This document shows positions 22,214-47,939 of a stretch of DNA of 64,000 bases, piece after piece. The position numbers and the translations under genes were made by a program. The notes under the pieces were generated by a model. The model was not told the origin of the DNA and did no database searches. It worked only from the letters and a program-made list of their open reading frames with translations. How positions within the stretch are numbered: the first letter of the stretch is position 1; each line of letters begins with the position of its first letter. The stretch comes from Ochotona curzoniae (Eukaryota > Chordata > Mammalia > Lagomorpha > Ochotonidae). The DNA lies in NCBI RefSeq assembly GCF_017591425.1, contig NW_024466307.1, forward strand, positions 248,001 to 312,000. Direction: 5' to 3'.

Positions 22214-23324
22214 GTGAGACTCGGGGCGGCGGCCTCCGGGGGCTCCTGAGCTGCGACTCGGGGCGGGGGACCGGAGGGAGGCGGGCTGGGGCTGCAGGTC
22301 CGGGAAGCCGCGCCCACGGAGACACCCACGGGACCCCCAGTGCCCAGGCGCCCCCGGGCCTCGGGTTTCCATCGCGGGGGCAGCTTGTTCGGCCCTGGGC
22401 TTCCCGCTTTCCTGCCTCGCGGAGTCAGCCCCGGACCCTCACCCGGAACGGTGGCCGGTGACTGGAGCGCCACTTTAGTTAGTTTGCTTTTAAATCTAGA
22501 AGTAGGAGTATGATGCGGCTCCACCCTCCACCTATCGTCGTCTTTGTCAGAGAACTCGGGGTTCTGGCCTCCCAGATGAGAGGCAGGGAGGAGATGGCTG
22601 CAAAGTGCAAGTGGGGAGCTTATGACAGAACCGGGCGCAGTAAATATGGGGTGAAGGGTGACGTGGTTCTTACCTTGGAGAAGAGTTGGTTTGGGATACC
22701 TGGCAGGTAGACCCCGCGGTTCTTCTGAGCAACTTGTGCAATGTTTGCTACAGACTTCAATCTAGCTGCCTGTCGGCCCTCCCTGCTGGAAGTTTTACTG
22801 TAGCATGGTAAAAAAAAAAAAATGTTTGGGATTTTCATGAGGCCTCCTCAGCCTGCTGCTCAAGGTGGAAGATTCTGTGGCATGCATGAGTTTATAATTA
22901 TGATTACTTGGACACACCTTTGCTGAGGTGACTTTGTATTTTCAAATAGGTGTGGCTCTCTGTGTCTAGGGTGGCTCATAGAGTTCTGTGTAAATTTTCC
23001 CCAAATGTTGCAAATATGGCAGGATTGACAATGCCACTGTGACAGCTTTCTGAGAGTGACATGTCATTTGATGTTATGTATGTTAACTCTGAGTTCCTTT
23101 TTGGCAGCAGTTTAGACTTTAGTTGAATTAGCTTTTTAGTAAGTGATGAATACTGACTGAGAAGGTTGACAGGCTTTGTTACTTTTTTGTGTGGTGTTGG
23201 GAGAGGTAGAAAGTATTTTGGCCTTGTTGAAACAAGTGGTTAATTCACTTTCTGGAATATTGATGATGGTTGATGCTTTAGGTCAGTTTGTAGTGTTTTT
23301 TCCCCCTTATTTTTCGCTTTAAAT

Positions 23325-23485
23325 CTCATTTTGCCATGAAGTTCAGAGAAATAGAGATCTTCTACCCCAGGTACCTTCAGTAGCTGAGCTGGGGAAGATG
23401 AAGCCAGGGACTCAGCTGGGGTCTCCCTTCTGGGTTGTGATTCCCATGATGCCCTTCACAGGAGGCTCGGAGGGACCCAGGATCT
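23325..23485 (-). mobile_element. CSINE fragment in HMGCR intron 1
   Basis: GAGATCTTCTACCCCAGG, GATGAAGCCAGGGACTCAGC and GGGGTCTCCCTTCTGG lie in minus order. Confidence 0.6.
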
Positions 23486-24144
23486 GCAGCATCCCAAGCA
23501 GGAGAATGTTTCTTCTCCCCACGTTCCATTAAAATATCCCTTGGATGCTGGGCTTCCTGCCATTAAGTTGAGGACATGCACTGCTTCCTTTTCTAGGTGC
23601 TCTTATGAAAAGGTGATCTTCCCTGCTCCTAGTCCCTTCCCATCCCACCCAGAGCCCTGCAGGGGTCTGCAGTCTCCTAATCTGGGGAACAGACATTTAA
23701 AAGTAAAAGATCATCTTTGGGTCTGTCTCAGTCAATTAGATGCATGTTACTACAGTTTAAGAATTGCAAGTAATGAAGCAGGAATTTGCCAATGCTATAT
23801 ATGAATGTGAAGTGTTAAAGGGAAAAATTATGAGTAAGATTCAAGATAGAAGACTGGAAAGCACTAATAAGCACAGGCGGGTTGTGTGACGGTCATACCT
23901 CAGTGACCCACAATCCGTTTGATGCTGTGACTTGTAGTAAGAAATAGCTGTTGCAGGAGGCCAGGACACATACTGTGCAGTGGTTTTGTGAAATGTTTTC
24001 GATGAATACTACCTACGTAGACTGCATATTTTATCAAACATTTATTTTTATTTCATTAAAAAAAGTTTGTTGCTACCTACGAAATTGATTTCATGATTGA
24101 ATCAAATGAAGGGTTGTGATCTATGCTTTGAAAAGGTCTGGTGT

Positions 24145-24255
24145 GAAAATTTAATTCATTTATTGAAAAGGTGGAGTTACTGGGGAAGATCTTCCATTCC
24201 CTGATTCCTTCCCCAAACTCAGGGGCCACCCTCCCCTTCCACCCTAGAAAGAGCG
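24145..24255 (-). mobile_element. Truncated CSINE in HMGCR intron 1
   Basis: AATTCATTTATTGAAAAGGTGG and GATCTTCCATTCCCTGATTCC, truncated after about 110 bp. Confidence 0.6.
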
Positions 24256-24930
24256 GCAGCAGTGAGCTGGCTTGAAGTGGGTGAGCTTGGACCTTGCTGT
24301 GGCCCAACCAGCCTCTTTTCCAGTTTGTTGTCTTGTTACTTCCTGTCTTCAGTAGATGAATCAGTTTCTTAGTTATTACAGAATGTGAGATTTTGTTGTT
24401 TGAGTTCTTCCTATGATAGTAGGCTTTTTAACTCCTTTAGTTTGTTTTTATGTATCGTTAGTATGCTTTATTGTACACATTTCCATGTAAGAACCAAGAC
24501 TTCCAAGTTCATTTGTGGAAGCCATTGGCTATTTAAGGCTTTTCAAACCTCAATATCAGGTTATACTTGGCCAGCAAATACGGGGAGATTTCAGTGTGGT
24601 ATTCCTTAGGTCAGAATCTTCTGGAATAGGAAGATCTTCAAAAGATTCATGAAGGTACATAGATGATGAAGAAACGTGAAGGAGTTCAGAATGTTTTGCA
24701 TCAGAATAATCTTATCTTTAATTCTGTTTCTGCAGGAACCCTTGAAGGGTTAGGGTGCTGTTTTGGAAGGCCCTTGAGCCAGTGATCTAGTCCCCCCACT
24801 TTCATTTGCGTTTCACACCTGATGCTTTCCTGCTGCTCTTCAGTGCCACGGCTAAGAAGGAAAGAATTACCAGAGGACAATTATTGTCCTTAAAAAAAAG
24901 AGAATTTAAACATTTGTTTAAAAGTCCTAT

Positions 24931-25232
24931 GGGCCTGGTACGGTAGCCTAGTGGCTAAAGTCTTCACCTTGTGCGCACAGGGATCCCATATGGGCACTGG
25001 TTCTAATCCGGCGATCCTGCTTCCCATCCAGCTCCCTGCTTGTGTCCTTTGAAAGCAGTGGAGGATGACCCAAAGCCTTGGGACCCTGCACCCATGTGGG
25101 AGACCCGGAAGAAGACCCTGGCTCCTGGTTTCAGATTGGCTCAGCTCCAGCTGTTGTGGCCACATGAGGAGTGAATCAGCAGATGGAATATTTTCTTCTC
25201 TGTGTATCTGACTTTCCAATAAAAAAAAAATG
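24931..25232 (+). mobile_element. CSINE in HMGCR intron 1
   Basis: GGGCCTGGTACGGTAGCC to TTTCCAATAAAAAAAAAA, full length, pika-like subtype. Confidence 0.92.
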
Positions 25233-25237
25233 AACTC

Positions 25238-25480
25238 TTTTTAAAAAAGAGTTAAACGGAGAAGGGGAAGATAGATCTTCCACCCGCTGGCTTATTCCCC
25301 AAACTGCTGTACTGGTTGGGCTAACAGAGCTTCACGCAGGGGCCCGAGGAGTCCGGCCATCTTGCCCTGCTCTCAGGCACCTCAGCAGCAGCTGGATGGG
25401 ACGTGGAGCAGTGGGGCCTGTGGGAGCGGTGCTGCAGGCAGTGACTTCACCCTTGGGAGCCTCAGTGCTGGCCCTGTTAC
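25238..25480 (-). mobile_element. Older CSINE in HMGCR intron 1, opposed to neighbour
   Basis: GGAAGATAGATCTTCCACCC, CAGCAGCTGGATGGGACGTG and TGCTGCAGGCAGTG in minus order, within a few bases of the previous plus copy. Confidence 0.7.
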
Positions 25481-26074
25481 CCTCTCTAAGAGAAGACCAT
25501 CTGGAGACAGCAATACCCAGGGTCATTAAATGTCATTTGCTGGTGACATAGGCATACAATAGTGTGATATTTTCTGCCTGTGAGGAGTATACAGACCAAC
25601 AGAGTTTAGTCCACAAGTAGATTCTTTGATATTTACCTTTTCTGGAACCAGAATGTGGCTGGGATGAAGAGGTCCTTGTGTATTTCATATCCCTGAAAAA
25701 AGAAGTGTGATCAACTGCTTCTCATTTTTGGTTCTTTATTGTTTGCCTTTTTAGCTCAGATAATAACAGGGGTTGTATTTGTTTACTTGACATTAAATGT
25801 CTGTTTTTTAAAAATTGATTGCCTTTAAATTGGCTGCCGGGGAGTAATCAAGGGTTTTAAGTGTTTTACTAAAGAGTAGTAGTCTTCTTAATTTCATAAT
25901 TATTTTTCAGTATCGGAAGGGAAACTATCAGATAGGCGTTGTATAGAACACTTATACACACAGCAGGGTACACAGTATACTTGTCTAGCGTATGTCCATG
26001 AAACGTTATGAGCCCTATGTACTAAATATTCACATTTGGTGTTCCTTGCAGGATCCCAGGATTCTGGAACCACA

Positions 26075-40961
<14,887 letters not shown>

Positions 40962-41710
40962 GGCGCCCAGCGGCTGGGACCGAGACTCTGTGGGCACTGG
41001 GTTCCGAGGACTCACATAAAGTCTGTGAATTAAAAGTCTCGATGTCTTGTGAAAGATGAGCGCTTGGTTTTGGGCTCTCGCAGAGGTTGGGGTCCTTGCC
41101 GCACAGATCTCTCAGACGTGGAGCAGCGTGGGTGCCTTCCATGCTGGGTGCTTGGGAAGACATCTCCTTGGCTGTGGGGCCTCGAGGCATCACCGGCAGA
41201 CTCTGCAAGAGAAGCTGGAGAAAGTGTTTCCTTGTCAGGAGCTGATGGTGATCGCTGTGAAGCTGCCCTCCTCCTGCACCTCCATGGGCTGAAAATGGAT
41301 TTTTAAATTATACTATAGATGACAAAATCCATGATTTTATAATTTATTGTCTTGAGTGGTAGAACTTTTAAAATGTAAAGAGCTACTACTACTTTTTTTT
41401 GTAAACTAATACTTCATTTGGTGCTGGTCGAATTTGATTTTGGGAGGAACTAACAAGATGTTCTGAGAGGACCGCATCTGTGAGGGAAGGATTACCTCTT
41501 ACCTCAAGCTTGAGCACTGGGCTGAGCAGTGCCAGGAGAGCCCACGCCAGTCCAGACCAGCACTAGGAGGGTCTTGTGCAGCTCTGTCTTGCTTGGGCCT
41601 CACTTAGCAAGTCTGTGACACCTCATAACTCAGCATGGAAAGTTTTCTCAGAGAAAAATACCATTTCTCTAAGCCAACTTTATTTAGCGGAAAGCATAGG
41701 TAGTTTTTGT

Positions 41711-41733
41711 AAAAAAAAAAAAAAAAAAAAAAA
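41711..41733. repeat. A-tract of about 23 in HMGCR 3' UTR
   Basis: An uninterrupted A run just before CTGTATCATCTG and the poly(A) signals. It is likely length-variable. Confidence 0.95.
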
Positions 41734-41756
41734 GCTGTATCATCTGTAAATGTTGT

Positions 41757-41802
41757 AATAAAGCTTCTTAAAGCTGGGAGTTTATTGAAAGTGCTTAATA
41801 AA
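41757..41802 (+). terminator. HMGCR: Two HMGCR polyadenylation signals
   Basis: AATAAA occurs at 41757-41762 and 41797-41802, followed by a T-rich and GT-containing stretch. These are the best candidates for the main 3' end. Confidence 0.7.
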
Positions 41803-41829
41803 GAAAAATCAACTTGTACACTGAGAAAA

Positions 41830-43430
41830 CGTTCTAGCTTGAGCCAGAAGATTTGGCTTGCTTTTGTGTTGTCCAGGGTGCCGGAGGACAGGGAGGGTCA
41901 GCTGACAGAGCCACTGGGCCTTGGTGACTGATGCCCATGCTGGCCCCAGGAAAGCTCTTAGCTTCTGGGGGGGTTGGCAGATTTGCTAAATCTTCAAAAA
42001 ATTTTTTGTAAAAAGAAGTGCTTTATTCATTCCATGGAAGGCAGCTGCAGAGCGCTGGGTAGGGCCTGGCCAAGGCCATGTGTCTGCAGAGCTGTGGACA
42101 TGTTGCTGGCCAGCAACAGGACTCCACCAGCTGCAGCTGCCACTCCCCAGCAGTGACCTTGTTTTGGCATCTCACAGACTGTAACTAGATTGTTTGTGCT
42201 CAATCCCTGTTTTGTATGGTTGTTACATTGTATACACTTTGTTACAGAGTACTTTTTCCCAGCTGAGTAAATTATGAAGAGGAAGTGAATCTCTCTTGTT
42301 TGGAAGTTAACCTCTCTTGTTCCGTTAACCGGTGGCTTGGGGGTAGGCACCAGCCTTTGCCAGCGTTGCCTGCAGTGTGTGTGTGTGGAGGGGGGTACAG
42401 GACCACCGCATAATGGCAGGGTAGAGTTGTGTTTCCTGACACCAAGTGGGTTTGGTTATTTCAGGTTAACTATGCCCACCAGATGACTTTCAGATACAAA
42501 GGCTGATGTGCTCCAACGACCTTGTAGAGGGAGGCCCGTAATTCCGCCTCACGTGCATGCGCAGCTGCTGAGGGAGGGGGATGAGGCACGGAGAAGTAAG
42601 GATCCTCTGAGCTGTTCTCCTTCCGTGACCCCTGTGCGCCGGACGGGCTGAGGTTCCAGCCTGAAGGGAACACCACGTGGAAGGTTAAGTCACAAAGGCC
42701 TCTAGTGGACAGGAAATTCAAATCCGCCATTTCTCAGACTGCTGCTCTAGCTAGAAAAGGCATAATTTTATTAGTGAACTCCTAGTTGGTAAAAACAGCA
42801 GGTAGTCTATGTAGAGGGAATTGGCAGAAGATGGCCAGGTATGCTGCCTCACACAGCGAGTACTTCAGCTGCTGTGGGAGGTGTGGCCTGATGGGACAGT
42901 GTCAAATTCCGTTGGTTGAGGGTGGGCCAACCCTCATGGCCCTAACAGCTTCACAGGTCCTGCTCTTGTTAACCCACAGTATTAGAAACATGTTCATTCA
43001 TGTGTTGTGTGTTCCTCACTAACCAACACCCAGGAGGGGCTGTTCTTGGTCCTAGCCTAGTATCTGATGAGAAGGGTGACAGTGAAATGCCACGTGCAGA
43101 AGGAGGATGATTCTGCCCACCCTGACCCTCTGGTCATGAACACCAGTCCAGCAACCAGTAATAAAGCCTGAAGCCCTGTCTCGGTCTGTGCTTTGTAACA
43201 GCTTGGAAGCGCAGAGTTCAACTGCTGGTTAATGAAGCCTAACCAAGTAGTCCTAGAGGTACAATAATTAGGAAAACCCTGGACTTACTGTTCCTTCCAC
43301 TGCTAGTCGCTGAACAACAAAGTCTGCATCTTCAGTGTGGAAGGACAGCCCCAGAGAGACATCTAGGACCACATCTCTGATTTTTTTTAACACTGTTCCC
43401 TAAGGGCCAAATACGAACAATAAAATAACT
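41830..43430. other. Intergenic downstream of HMGCR, nothing recognised
   Basis: No supported gene. A short GT run lies near 42,380. HMGCR might use a more distal poly(A) site in this stretch, but no evidence for that is visible. Confidence 0.45.
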
Positions 43431-43431
43431 T

Positions 43432-43740
43432 GGGCCTGGCACAGTAGCCTAGTGGCTAAAGTCCTTGGCTTGCACTCACAGGGATCCCATATGGGTGCTG
43501 GTTCTAATGGGCACCAGTTTTTCCCATCCAGCTTCCTGCTTGTGGCCTGGGAAAGCAGTTGAGGACGGCCCAAAGCCTTGGGACCCTGCACCCACATGGG
43601 AGACCTGGAAGAAGTTCCAAGTTCCTGCCTTTGGATCAGTTCAGCTCTGGCCGTTGAGGTTGCTTAGGGAGTGAGTCAATGCATGGAAGATCTTCCTCTG
43701 TATATCTGACTTTCCAATTAAAGAAAAAAAAAAAAAAAAG
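43432..43740 (+). mobile_element. CSINE
   Basis: GGGCCTGGCACAGTAGCC to TTTCCAATTAAAGAAAAAAA, full length, with a short internal change near GGTTCTAATGGGCACC. Confidence 0.92.
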
Positions 43741-43750
43741 CAACAGCTTA

Positions 43751-44036
43751 GGCCTGCCTGGCATGATGGCTAAGTGACGATCCTTACCTAGCAAGTACTG
43801 GTTGTCCTAGCTTCCCCACTTTCCTTCCAACTCCGCTTGTGGTCTGGGAAGGCAGTTGAGGATGGTCCAAAGGCTTGGGATCCTGCACGTATGGGAGACC
43901 CAGAAGAAGCTCCTGATTTCTGGCTTGGGATTGGCTCAGCTCCAGCAGTTGCAGCCATTTGAGGAGTGAACCAGCGGATGGACGATCTTTCTGTCATCTC
44001 CATAAATCTGATCTGCCAATAAGAATAAATCTTAAC
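43751..44036 (+). mobile_element. CSINE, TGATGGC-head subfamily
   Basis: GGCCTGCCTGGCATGATGGC to GCCAATAAGAATAAATCTT. Same head type as the copy at 35,963. Confidence 0.85.
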
Positions 44037-44039
44037 AAA

Positions 44040-44800
44040 AAACCCCAGTAAGTTCCAAAAGGCCCCACTGTCCTTACCATCAACATTCCACTCTCCTGCA
44101 AAGTGGTGAATGCTGAATGTGGTCCCCTGTATCCCAGAGCAGCAGCCATTCAGCCTGTTGAGCCTGGTGGGTGGGTTAGGGTAGGGTCTCTGACCACACA
44201 TGTAGTAGAAACACTGAAGCCCCAGAGTTCTGGCCCTGCAGGGTCAAACGGGAACCTCTACCTGCACGCAGCTTCCTCCTAGAGCTGTTCTGGACCCCCT
44301 CCTAGGACACTCGGGAAGGAGCAGCTGCCCGCCTCAGGCCATGGTGCCCTCTGCGGAGCCAGACGCCGTTCCCCTCACTGGAAAGAGGCCCAGGACTCCA
44401 AACCTTGAACATACTGCACCCATCAGGAAAGTTGCTTGGGACCCAGACCTACCTCTTGGTGAATTACATTGACAATGTGCACTATCCAACAAAAGATGAA
44501 ATGACAAATTGCAGCTAAGTGCTGAAAACTTTCTCCCTCTACACTCTTGCGGTGAATCTTGTTTCATGCACAGGTCTCCTCAAGACTGCGTGTTCCCTTA
44601 GGACAAGGGCCTATATGGTCCTCTGCACCTGCTGTGTGCCCACCCGTGAACCAGTCAGCCTCCAAGCTGAAAACACCCAAAGCAAGGAAAGGGGGTCAGG
44701 GCTACAGGAGCCAGAAACTGGAAACCTTCACTCCAGCCCTGCAGCTGTGCCAACTGTCAGCTCATTCTTAGATGCCTGAGGCAGGCAACAATCTCCCATC
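44040..44800. other. Intergenic, nothing recognised
   Basis: Short overlapping frames on both strands and no clear repeats. Confidence 0.4.
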
Positions 44801-44802
44801 TT

Positions 44803-45000
44803 GTTCACTGGACTGATTGGGCTGGAACACGATTTGGGGAACTGAGAACTTCGTGTGGGTCTCCAACATGGGTGACAGGGACCCAAGTACTTGAGGCATC
44901 CTCTGCTGCCCCCAGGATCTGTATTGGTAGAGGGATGGGAATTGAATCCAGATACCCCAATATAAACACGACTGTCTTAACTGCTGGCTCCTGAGACTCA
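44803..45000 (-). mobile_element. Diverged CSINE
   Basis: GTGTGGGTCTCCAACATGGG, GGACCCAAGTACTTGAGGC and GGGATGGGAATTGAATCCAG in minus order. Confidence 0.65.
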
Positions 45001-45117
45001 GTTCCCTGAAACACTGTGCCTGTCCTCTGAGGGACACATATAGAAGGTATCAGTACCTCAAAGGATTGGAGACACAAGCTGATACACACCTCAGATATTT
45101 AGCTAGCGGCAAGCAGG

Positions 45118-45222
45118 CTGGCACCCACCATGGGCACCCCGCAGCCCCTCAGCTGGCACCCACCACGGGCACCCTGCAGCCCCTCAGCTGGCACCCACCA
45201 TGGGCTCCCCGCAGCCCCTCAG
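45118..45222. repeat. 35-bp tandem repeat, three copies
   Basis: Units beginning CTGGCACCCACCATGGGC occupy 45118-45152, 45153-45187 and 45188-45222, with one to three differences between units. Confidence 0.95.
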
Positions 45223-45689
45223 CCTCCATCTCTCCTAGCTAGCATCTGCACACCTAGCATGGCACAAGACCCTCTGCAGTGGAGACCTGTGGCCACACCA
45301 CTGGTTTGCACCATTCCTGGGGGCTATTAGAGTATCAAGCAGCATCTACCTGTGCTGGACCCATCTTTCACCTCCCTGCATTCTGCTTTCAAACATCCAC
45401 CTGGTCCTCGGCTCCCACCCTGCCTGTGCCACAGGTGCCTTGCTGTCACCACCTACTCAATGTTTCGTGCTGGGCCTACCTGATGGGGGCAGCTGACGGA
45501 ACTCACAAACACCGAGTAGACAGCCAAGCCTGCACAAAGGGAAGGGATGTGGCTGGGAAAGGCTGTGCATGTCGGTGGGAGAACCAGCACTAACTTTGGG
45601 TTGGGGGAGGTGCTGTTCCTCACTGGAGTGGTGTCTGCAGGACTGTGGCCAGGCAGGCAGGGAGGGAGGCAAGGAGAGACGCAGATGAG

Positions 45690-45960
45690 GTCAGGACCCA
45701 GGGCAGGTCAGCAAGCATGGAGAATACAGGGGTGAAGTCAGGCCCCCCAACCCCCAGAGCAGGCAGGACAAGGGTGAAACCAGACCTGAGGGCAAGCATG
45801 GGGTAAACATGGTGAAACAGAATTGAGGGTGGGCAGGGGGAAGACATGGGTGAGGTCAGACCCCACCCCAATCCCCAGGGCCGGCAGGGAGGACATGAGG
45901 GTGGGCAGGGCAATGACAGAGGTGAGGCCACACTAGAAGAGGCCTTGGATGACACCTTAA
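45690..45960. repeat. Degenerate GC-rich minisatellite
   Basis: Repeated GGTGAGGTCAGACCC, GGGCAGG and AGACATGGGTGA motifs at irregular spacing over about 270 bp. Confidence 0.55.
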
Positions 45961-45994
45961 GGCCCAGTGGACCCGGTCTCTCCTGAGGATGGAA

Positions 45995-46075
45995 CCATAT
46001 TAGAACCTCCTTACCGGTGGCATGGTGGCACTGATTTAGAACCTTCTTACCACGGGCATGGTGGCAGACTTGGGG
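45995..46075. repeat. Two-copy tandem duplication, about 40 bp
   Basis: TTAGAACCTCCTTACC and GGCATGGTGGCA recur as TTAGAACCTTCTTACC and GGCATGGTGGCA about 40 bp on. Confidence 0.75.
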
Positions 46076-46308
46076 AATCCATTGCTTTCTTGGCTTGCTT
46101 CTTCATGTGATCAGTTGGAAAATCCATGCAATACTTGTTGTGGACTTGCTTACGGCTGTTTGACAAGCTCCCTTTCCCATGTACACTGGCAGACAAGAGG
46201 CAGCTGAGGAAACAGACTGTGATAAAATCTCTGTAGGGACTCCCTTCCTCTGTGTGGTGGCTCTAAAGACCCAACACTGAAGCATGGGGTTGAGAACACA
46301 AGTGTAAG

Positions 46309-46585
46309 AGGGTCCTGCGTGACAGCCTAGTGGCTGAAGTTCTCGCCTTAAATGTGCCATGATTCCATATGGGTGCCGGTTCATATCCCAGGTGCTCCAC
46401 TTCCCTGCTTGTGGCTTGGGAAAGCAGTTGAGGAAGGCCCAAAGCCTTGGGACCCTGCACCCATATTGGCAATCCAGAAGAAGCTCCAGGCTCCTGGCTT
46501 CAGATCAGCTCAGCTCTGGCTGTTGTGGCCACTTGGGGGTGTGAACCAGTGGGTGAAAGATCCTTCTCTTTCCAATAAAAATATT
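46309..46585 (+). mobile_element. CSINE
   Basis: GGGTCCTGCGTGACAGCC to TTTCCAATAAAAATA, with a shortened 3' region. Confidence 0.85.
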
Positions 46586-46599
46586 TACATATAAAAAAC

Positions 46600-47125
46600 G
46601 TGTTAGAAGAACAGCAGACTAGACAGGAAAACCAGACCTGAGCAGGACTTGGTTCCTGGCCTGCTCCAGCCCACCCACCACCAGCAGCCCGATGAAACAT
46701 GTATACATCGCTTCAAAGATCCTGAAAATGTTTTACTAAGCTCACAGAATTTAACCCAAGAGGATGAGGGGCCCAGGAAGCACAGCTTCTGTTAGTCTTC
46801 TCAACGCCTACAGATGTGGGCAGTTCACAGAACTCATGTTCTAAGCAGGTGGCAGTGCAAAGGTTCACCTGCTGTACTCCACTTCTCAAAATGCAAAGAA
46901 ACTGTGAAGATACCATTAGATGCCTCACTCACAGGACGTACTCTACGGCCCAGGTTGGGGCCATGGCAGCCATGACCCTCCCCACACTACCAGTGGGCAG
47001 GGAGCTGGCTGCTGTTCAGGGACACCTGATGACATGTACATGTGCGAACATTACAAGAGACCCACTCAAGTTCTTCACAAACAGACTGAGCTGCAAACCC
47101 ACACTTCCCAACTCATGGTGGTTCC
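46600..47125. other. Intergenic, nothing recognised
   Basis: No gene or clear repeat recognised. Confidence 0.4.
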
Positions 47126-47138
47126 AAGGCACAAACTT

Positions 47139-47456
47139 CTTTTTTAAAGATTTATTTTTATTGGAAAGTCAGATTTCGAGAGAATAGAGACAAAGATTTT
47201 CCAACTACTGGTTCACTCCCCAAATGGCCGCAATGGCCAGAGCTGAGCTGATCTGAAGCCAGGAGCCTGGAGCTTCTTCTGGGTTGCCAATGTGGGTGCA
47301 GGGTAACAAGGCTTTGGGCCGTCCTCGACTGCTTTCCCAGGCCACAAGCAGGGAGCTGGAAGGGAAATGGAGCAGCCAGAACTCAAAACGTCACCCGAAT
47401 GGGATCATGGCACATGCAAGGTGAGGATTTAGTCACTAGGGCATCGCACTGGGTTT
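47139..47456 (-). mobile_element. CSINE with target-site duplication
   Basis: TTTTTTAAAGATTTATTTTTATTG to CATCGCACTGGGTTT, flanked by GGCACAAA at 47128-47135 and 47457-47464. Confidence 0.92.
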
Positions 47457-47499
47457 GGCACAAATTTCCTGAGTACAAGGCAGCTAATCATACTCCAAT

Positions 47500-47760
47500 A
47501 AACCAAGGTGGTATGACACGTCACGCACTCGATATGCTAAGAGTAGGCTCCTGGCCCAGCGGTTTCGATGTCTGCAGATCAGATCTTAGTACCCAGGTGA
47601 TGTCCACCTCCAGCTCCTGACCCCACCTCCTGCTCATGCAGACCTGAGGAGGCAGCAAGTTCCTGCCATCCATACTGAGGCTGGCCTAGCCCTGTTGTGG
47701 CTGTTGTAGGCATGCGTGGAGGGAACCTGAAATGGGAAGCAAATGGGAACACTTACCTTC
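47500..47760 (+). mobile_element. Old SINE-like sequence
   Basis: CCTAGCCCTGTTGTGGCTG, GTAGGCATGCGTGGAGG and AACCTGAAATGGGAAGC resemble the 3' half of an old plus-strand CSINE subfamily, also seen at 7,190-7,482. Confidence 0.5.
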
Positions 47761-47939
47761 ACCAACTAAACTCAGGAATGTTTTTATGTTTCCTGACTAG
47801 ACTGAAGGACATGGAACCAGAGTATTTCAAGCTTTCAGCTCTTCAGAGAATTACACAGGGTTAAAGAAAACCAATCAGGCAAGCATTTTTGTCCATAATA
47901 TTTTAATACTTTTCCACTTTTAAATACTGGTTTTAATTG

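Larger units (their letters stand above)
21830..22440 (+). promoter_or_regulatory. HMGCR: HMGCR CpG-island promoter
   Basis: This block of about 600 bp is GC- and CpG-rich and lacks a TATA box. It spans the proximal promoter, exon 1 and the start of intron 1. Sites in order are CCAAT (21905-21909), ATTGG (21942-21946), SRE (21971-21978), CRE-like TGACGT (22029-22034), and two ATTGGCCGC boxes (22062-22066, 22092-22096). The order resembles the HMGCR promoter of other mammals, where SREBP acts together with NF-Y and CREB. Long reading frames on both strands here are a by-product of the base composition. Confidence 0.85.

Noticed and set aside
21619..22524. 301-codon minus-strand reading frame over the CpG island, plus overlapping 219- and 165-codon plus frames
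   Set aside because: The frames overlap one another on both strands in very GC-rich, partly tandem-repeated DNA that is the HMGCR promoter and first exon. They have no domain, splice or start context.
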